Part shown: positions 58,466 to 64,000 of the stretch, piece after piece
Position numbering within the stretch: position 1 is the stretch's first letter
Layout of the letters: the number at the start of each line of letters is the position of its first letter
From: Nansenia antarctica
Lineage: Eukaryota; Chordata; Actinopteri; Argentiniformes; Microstomatidae
Direction of reading: 5' to 3'
Assembly (NCBI GenBank): GCA_963989245.1
Contig: OZ022339.1
Coordinates: forward strand, 88,112,957-88,176,956
Length of the DNA: 64,000 nucleotides
Translations under genes and position numbers: made by a program
Notes under the pieces: model-generated
What the model saw: the letters and a program-made list of their open reading frames with translations, nothing else
Database searches by the model: none
Told to the model about the DNA's origin: nothing

Positions 58466-60589
58466 AATGAATGAATGGTCTTTATTGTCATTGCTATAGT
58501 AGAGGTACCAAACAACGAAATTTAGGAGGGGTGGCTCCCCTGGTGCTAGGAAAGAAAAAAAGAAAGAAAAAAAACACAAGAAGGGAAGGAGCTGGTTTAC
58601 ATAAATAAAGGCTATGTACACTATCCACTATACTATACTGTACAGATAGACGACTAGGGTTGTCATATTGCACATAGTGTTATTGCACATTCATTTAAAG
58701 TGTCGCAGTTTGCAGGCTTGAAATGGACATATTTGTGCCTCAGCACTACACCTGATTTTTTCAGTCCAGCAGCTGCCATCAATCCGTCCAGACTATCCAG
58801 GGCCCAGAACCTAGGTCTTTGCTGTGTTCAGGGCCTGGATGGCCCTGGGGTAGAAGCTGTGCTTCAGTCTGTTTGTCCTTGCGGCCATGGTCCTGTACCG
58901 CCTTTTCGAGGGCAGCCGGGCAAAGTGTTCGTACCCAGGGTGGGTTGGGTCTCTGGAGATCTTGGAGGCCTTCCTGAGACAGTGTGTGTTGTACAGCTCT
59001 TCCAGAGAGGGGAGGGGGGCGCCGGTGATCTTCTGGGCTGTTCTCACGACTCTCTGTAGCGCATTTCTCTCCGCGGTTGTGCAGCTGGAGAACCAGTTGC
59101 AGATGCCGTAGGTGAGGATGCTCTCCACTGCGCCGCGGTAGTAGGCCACCATTATCTCCTGCTTGTTGTGTTCCTTCCTGAGGACTGTTGTGCCTTCTTG
59201 ATGGTGGCTGCTGTGTTGTTCTTCCAGGACAGGTCATCCTGTATGTGCACCCCCAGGAATCGGAGGGCTGAGACTCTCTCCACGCTCTCTCCGTCGATGA
59301 GCAGGGGCTGGACCTCAGACTTTTTCCTCCTGAAGTCCACGATGATTTCCTGGGTCTTTGACTTGTTCAGCAGCAGGTTGTTAACCTTGCACAGCTTGCT
59401 CAGTTGCTCTACCTCATCCCTGTACGCCGCCTCGTCCCCCCCCGAGATGCAGCCCACCACGGTGGTGTCGTCTGCAAACTTTACGATGGATACGTTGCTG
59501 GGGTGGACGGGGGTGAAGTCGTAGGTGTAGAGGTTGTAGAGGATGGGGCTTAGCACGCAGCCCTGGGGGGACCCAGTGCTGAGTCTGAGGGCTGTGGAGG
59601 TGTGGGAGCCCACCCGCACCCTCTGGGGGCGGTCGGTCAGGAAGTCCTTGATCCATGCACATATAGAGTGTGATAGTCCCAGGTCTAGTAGTTTGGTCAC
59701 TAGCCTGTCTGGAAGGATGGTGTTGAAGGCAGAGCTGAAGTCCACAAAGAGCAGTCTCGCGTAGCTGTTTCCCCTCTCCAGGTGGGATAGAGTGGCGTGG
59801 AGAGTCGTCGCGATGGCGTCCTCTGTGGACCTGTGGGCTCTGTAGGCGAACTGGTATGGATCCAGGTTGGGCGGGAGGCGTGTGAGTATGTGGGCCCGGA
59901 CTAGTTTCTCGAAGCACTTCATGATGATTGGTGTGAGTGCCACCGGGCGGTAGTCGTTTAGGCAGCTCACCGTGCTTTTCTTCGGGACTGGGATGATAGT
60001 CGAGGTTTTCAGGCAGGGTGGGATGGTGGCCTGGGACAGGGACTGGTTGAAGATGTTGGTGAAAACCCCGGCCAGCTGGTCGGCGCTGTCCCTCAGCACC
60101 CGTCCCAGGACGCCATCCGGCCCCGAGGCTTTCCTGGGGTCCACCGCCTTCAGCACGCGTCTCACTTCATGCTCTGTGAGGGTGAGGCTGCTGAGAGCTG
60201 GAGAGAGTGGTGTTTGTGTTGTGGTTACCTCCGTTCGCCCCTCGTCGAACCGGGCGTAGAAGGAGTTCAGCTTTTCCGCCAGCAGGGGGTCGTCCTCTGC
60301 GGCTGTGAGCCTGTTGGCTCTGAAGTTTGTCATGTGCTGAACCCCCTGCCACATCCGCCTGGAGTCGTTGCTCAGGAAGCATTCCTCAATCTTCTCTCTG
60401 TGGTCTGCCTCGGCCTCTCGGATGCCGCGCTTTAGGTTAGCCCTGGTGGTGCTGTACAGCAGTGTGCCCTTCCCTGCGAAGAAGGCGTTGTCCCTCTCAT
60501 TGATCAGTTTTTGGACCTTCCCAGTCATCCATGGCTTCGTGTTGGGGTAGACCCGGACCCGTTTGTCCACGGTGACTGAGTTGGTGCAG
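58466..60589 (-). mobile_element. Rex1-type LINE inserted in the Tc1 element
   Basis: Antisense, 5'-truncated at 'ctgcaccaactcagtcaccg', tail (AATG)n at 58466-58478. Tc1 sequence is duplicated as CATG at both joints (58462-58465, 60591-60594), and about 40 bp of Tc1 next to the right joint are missing compared with the 31-kb copy. Confidence 0.9.
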
Positions 60590-60595
60590 TCATGC
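58811..60595 (-). pseudogene. Rex1 reverse transcriptase, one frameshift
   Basis: From 60595 the frame runs to 59152 with the palm blocks LLFVDFSSAFNTILPDRL, GSPQGCVLSPILYNLY and FADDTTVVGCISG, then shifts near 59180, where about 22 bp present in the 5-kb copy are missing. The C-terminal domain continues as YRGAVESILTYGICNWFSSC to 58811. Best-preserved RT in the window, but lacking the endonuclease. Confidence 0.88.
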
Positions 60596-60858
60596 TGGTC
60601 ATTCCTCAACCAGGATTTTCCGCCAGTCAGCCAACATGGTTGCGTTGGTCACTCTGGCACGTACAGCACGCCCAAGCTGATCCCACCAGTCTTCAATTAG
60701 GTTGAGGTCTGGACTCACGGCAGGCCATTCCATCCTCTCCACTCCCAAATTCTGGAGGTGCTCTGTGATGATCCTGGCTCTGTGGGGGCGAGCGTTGTCA
60801 TCCTGGAGGATGGAGTTAGGTCCCAGATTCTGGAGATATGGGATCGCCACTGGCCCCA
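60595..60858 (-). pseudogene. Tc1 transposase fragment
   Basis: Reads AIPYLQNLGPNSILQDDNAR then WPAVSPDLNLIEDWWDQLGR, the second D and E part of the DDE domain, cut by the Rex1 insertion at its C-terminal end and by the hAT element close to its start. Confidence 0.85.
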
Positions 60859-60877
60859 GAATATCATTCCTGTCAAT

Positions 60878-62503
60878 CAGTGTGCGAATTAAATCACGGT
60901 GTGCGGGGGAGCCCAGGGATTAAAGCAAAAAAAATAAAAAAAGGCCAAATCGGGGCCGGTGGCTTTCCGTGCGCAAAGCGCGCGTGCGATTTTCCGTTCT
61001 ACGTTCTAATGCTTTGACTTTTCTTTCTAAAAATGTGAACACATTTCCGCGTTGTCGAAAATCAATGACACATCGCTAGTCAACTAACACGGCTTGTTTT
61101 GTGAGCCTGCTAACAATGTAAAGTAGTGTTCTAGTTAACTAGGTAACAATGTAAAGTAGTGTTCTAGTTAACTAGGTAACAGTCCAATCCATTTCGCTGC
61201 AGTATTTTGGCTTGACTAGCGAGTTTGTGTTGTGATTCTCAACAACGTAGTTTCACCCTTTTCCATAGTTTTGAATAATAAATGTGTGGACTGACGATGT
61301 ATCGCAGCCTAACTTATTCTAATAATTATTTAACATAGTTTTATTCTGATAATGATTCCCCCCTCCTCCCAGACTTACAAGGTCACATTATTATTGGATT
61401 GGTTGTTTGGTGCCGGGTGAAGTTAGCTAAACATTTAACCTGCTAGCTAGCAAGAGAAACATCATGTCACTCTCCAAAGGTCTAAAGAGGAAAGTTGACG
61501 GTGAAAACAGGGCATTTAAAGAGGAATGGACAGCGAACTATACGTTCATCCTACCTGGTTTCATCAATGCAAAGCCGTTGTGAGACTCACATTTTCTGTG
61601 CTCACAATGAATGTTCCCTTCCACCTATACATGCGAGTCATCCTTTTCGTCAATGAATGTGATAAAGACGGACTAGAGGAATCGATTGGTGCATAAAAAC
61701 CTTGAGAACTGCCGGATTAAAGTGACGTCCATAATAATAATAAATAATAATACATTAGACTTATAGCGCTTTTCTAGACACTCAAAGACGTCCATATCAC
61801 CAGATAGCCAACAAATAGTGACCGATGGGAGATGCCAGTTTTCTCATTAAGTGAGATTTAATAGCCTAATATTATTTTTTCTATTTTTAATGAATGGCTC
61901 ATTGTAATTATTATCCCTAGTAATGTAGCGTGTTTGCTCTGTCATTAAATGTTTTTCAGGAGCATATAGGCTAAGCGGATTCAGCTTTTTCTTTTTTTTG
62001 CGCCGATTTAGTTGTCAATGTTTTTCATAAAATTAAACTGCATTTGCTTTGTTACTGTTCACATGTGTGGTGCAGTCACATTCACATAGCCTATAAGTAA
62101 ACATTAAGTTTGAATGATTTACTGAGCTGGCGTTACTTTTTTCAAACCACACACCGCATGTCGGCTATTTCAGCACCACGCATTGTCCACCTACTTCTCA
62201 CTATGAGGGGTTCAGCGTCAGTGCACCCCGCTCTGTTACTGTCGCATAGTTGTAGCCAATAAAGGCCTATAAGGCTATTATATATCATTTACTGTATATA
62301 CCTAATACCAACATCAAAATAGATTGTATGCCTCTACAAATCATATTACACCAGGTAAAATCCGTCACAACTTGGAATAAATCCATCGCAATTTGGAATA
62401 TTTTAGAGCTCCCCCAAAATTTCACAAACCATGTTTCCAGGGGAGCTCATGTCACCACTAGGGGAGCTATAGCTCCCCGAGCTCCCCCTTATTTCGCACC
62501 CTG
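60878..62503 (+). mobile_element. hAT element inserted in the Tc1 element
   Basis: Ends CAGTGTGCGAATTAAA and TTATTTCGCACCCTG, with an exact 8-bp duplication CTGTCAAT at 60870-60877 and 62504-62511. 1626 bp. The core (60995-62225) is homologous to the 9011-10442 element, including the truncated ORF at 61464-61583, but both termini differ from that element. Confidence 0.94.
61734..61786 (-). mobile_element. 53-bp LINE tail insertion
   Basis: (AAT)n plus 'gacttatagcgcttttctag' flanked by GACGTCCATA at 61724-61733 and 61787-61796. The homologous site near 9771-9780 is empty, confirming a very short retroposition event. Confidence 0.9.
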
Positions 62504-62818
62504 CTGTCAATTAGGTGCCATTCTGGTGCCAGTCACACACCTGTGACTTACATACACCTGCCAGCACTTGAAGCTCAAAACGAGAGGGAATACCAACAGA
62601 AGAATATTTAGCAATTTTTGGCTAATTCTTTTGGGCCGCTACCCACACGTTTAGCTATGTTACTCATTCCACGAATGCATGATCCTTACAAGTTGTACCT
62701 CGTTGTAAAGGTGACTAATCAGGCTTTCCAACGATATAAAATCCAATACCAATTGGTATTATTAAAGGGGAGGAAGAATCGACTGAAATAACGTTTCCAA
62801 ACTTTTTTTGGAGGAGTT

Positions 62819-63090
62819 TAGATAGATGCAGCATCTTGTTTAGCTAGACAGAAACCCACGAACTCATCACGTTATTTCGGCTCCATTGTCGTGGTTTATG
62901 TAGCGAATGATTATGTAGAGAATGTCCACAATGTATACAGTTATTCTATTGCCTCGCGTACATTGATTCACTGCAAGGACAGAAAAATCTGGCTTTTTAA
63001 ATATCCTTAAATAGTGTGTCCAAGAATTTGTCTTTTAAATAATAGTTCCTTGTAAAAGTTAAAAGTCTGTCGGCAAAGGAAGATCGTGGA
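62819..63090. other. No gene recognised
   Basis: Short unique-looking stretch between the Tc1 element and the next element. Confidence 0.4.
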
Positions 63091-64000
63091 CAGGGCTGCC
63101 AAGTTTCACCAAAAGTTTGGAGTGAGATTTTTTGGCGGTGGAGCGACCCAAAACTGTGCACGTTTTGGCAGCGGCGGCCCCTCTCTCCCACCCAATTATT
63201 TGTGCTAGTTTCCTGCAATTTTACATGTTGTTCATAATAAACCAAAACAAGAAATGAAAATAATAAATAATAACATTTTATAAAACAAGAAAAAAATTCA
63301 GACAATATATAATATTTATGAAATCTTAATAAACAAATACAGTAGCCTACAGACTCTAAAAGAAAAATTGGCCCCATCAACAGGACTCAGCCATTTGGTC
63401 AGCAGCAGAAAGACCCGTGGTCATCATCTTACAGTGCATTGCTCATAGATGGCTATCATGTTATACAGTACATACCAGGGTTTTTCCTGGGTCAGAATGA
63501 GGGCTTGGTGGGTGATTTTTTGGGAGGGACCCCCAATTGTTGTATTTGTATTGTAAATTGTAATTATTAATAATAATAATTATTATTAATGTACCTGGTT
63601 ATGTTACAGTAGAGAAACAAAAAACAGTTACCAAAACGGAGTATTTACTAGCTAAGATTGGCAAAAGATTGGCGTGGTGCAACCGAAATTAGTAAACAAC
63701 TAGTTTGAAACTAACTAGTAACAACTAGGGGTTTAATAACTACTAAATGCCTGCATTTAGTAATGACTTACGCCATATTGGTGCAACCCAGTCCAGTAGG
63801 CTACCAGATACGATGTTGTAATGTATGCACATATTTTGCTACCACGGTTGCCAGATGGAATTGACAATGTCCAGCCAGTGGCGGCTGGTGCTAAAAAATG
63901 TGGGTGGGGCACAGCAGTGTTTCCTCCAGGATTTTTCACATTAGTGGCGGGGGGGTCCTCTTTCGCGCGCATAAAACGCGCACTGGCGCTCAAAACAAAG
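63091..64000 (-). mobile_element. Second copy of the CAGAGCTGCCAAG element, partial
   Basis: Inverted relative of 38437-39455: 'ttggcagcggcggcccctct', 'acccaattatttgtgctagt' and the 'tttgctaccacggttgccag' region are shared. From 63876 it is interrupted by CAGTGGCGGCTGGTG, the start of another hAT-like MITE, which runs off the window. Confidence 0.8.

Larger units (their letters stand above)
58060..62818 (-). mobile_element. Tc1-like transposon split by Rex1 and hAT insertions
   Basis: Same family as 31055-32081. The three remaining pieces are 58060-58465, 60595-60877 and 62504-62818. Outer termini (AACCCCTCAAAAAAAGTTCG; complement of 'aactttttttggaggagtt') are next to TA at 58058-58059 and 62819-62820. 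Removing the inserts gives about 1.0 kb, close to the 1027 bp of the unbroken copy. Confidence 0.93.

Noticed and set aside
60599..60850. Independent small gene
   Set aside because: It is a Tc1 transposase fragment matching the 31389-31736 copy.

Overview
The window is a repeat-dense stretch of a ray-finned (teleost-like) fish genome. The transposon set points there: Rex1-type and L2-type LINEs, Tc1-like elements, hAT and Harbinger-like elements, and tRNA-derived SINEs ending in the 'gcgctttgga...ccatttaccattt' type of tail. Minisatellites are also very abundant. The species cannot be told from sequence alone. Two host-type genes can be supported, both on the minus strand: tdrd5 (45.2-50.3 kb) and a small two-exon MADF-domain gene (exon 1 at 20.4-20.6 kb, exon 2 at 7.4-7.6 kb). 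Most long reading frames elsewhere are transposon relics or translated tandem repeats.

Layout. 0-5.1 kb holds tandem repeats, a Tc1 end, a SINE and an LTR-like stretch. 5.1-7.3 kb is a 5'-truncated Rex1-type LINE. 7.37-20.6 kb is the MADF gene. Its intron, originally about 117 nt, is filled by a 12,719-bp element (7653-20371) with long inverted termini, five subterminal 17-bp repeats at one end and an 8-bp target duplication. That element carries exons of a gene with a C2H2-like finger and a ULP1-type cysteine protease C-terminus (12.87-13.98 kb). It has been invaded by a hAT relic (9011-10442) and a 5.3-kb Harbinger-like element (14810-20123). The Harbinger-like element is in turn invaded by another inverted-repeat element, a 21-bp minisatellite, a Tc1 terminus and an LTR joined to a 36-nt tRNA-Trp 3' sequence. 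20.6-42.7 kb is gene-poor and full of minisatellites, MITE-like elements, SINEs and a small Tc1 element. 42.7-44.5 kb is a nearly complete Tc1 element with two nonsense codons. 45.2-50.3 kb is tdrd5, a germline LOTUS/Tudor piRNA-pathway gene. Nine exons could be placed with consistent splice phases, but exon 2 has a frame-changing deletion in the second LOTUS domain. 52.5-64 kb holds nested transposons: an L2 fragment whose reverse transcriptase active-site box is amplified in frame, a LINE carrying a Rex1 insertion and a hAT MITE, a small inverted-repeat element with an unknown ORF, a Tc1 element split by a Rex1 copy and by a hAT element, and part of another non-autonomous element.

The genes do not form a pathway. 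The biological theme is layered transposition around, and possibly damaging, a gene (tdrd5) of the pathway that represses transposons. Target-site duplications let the order of several insertions be read directly.
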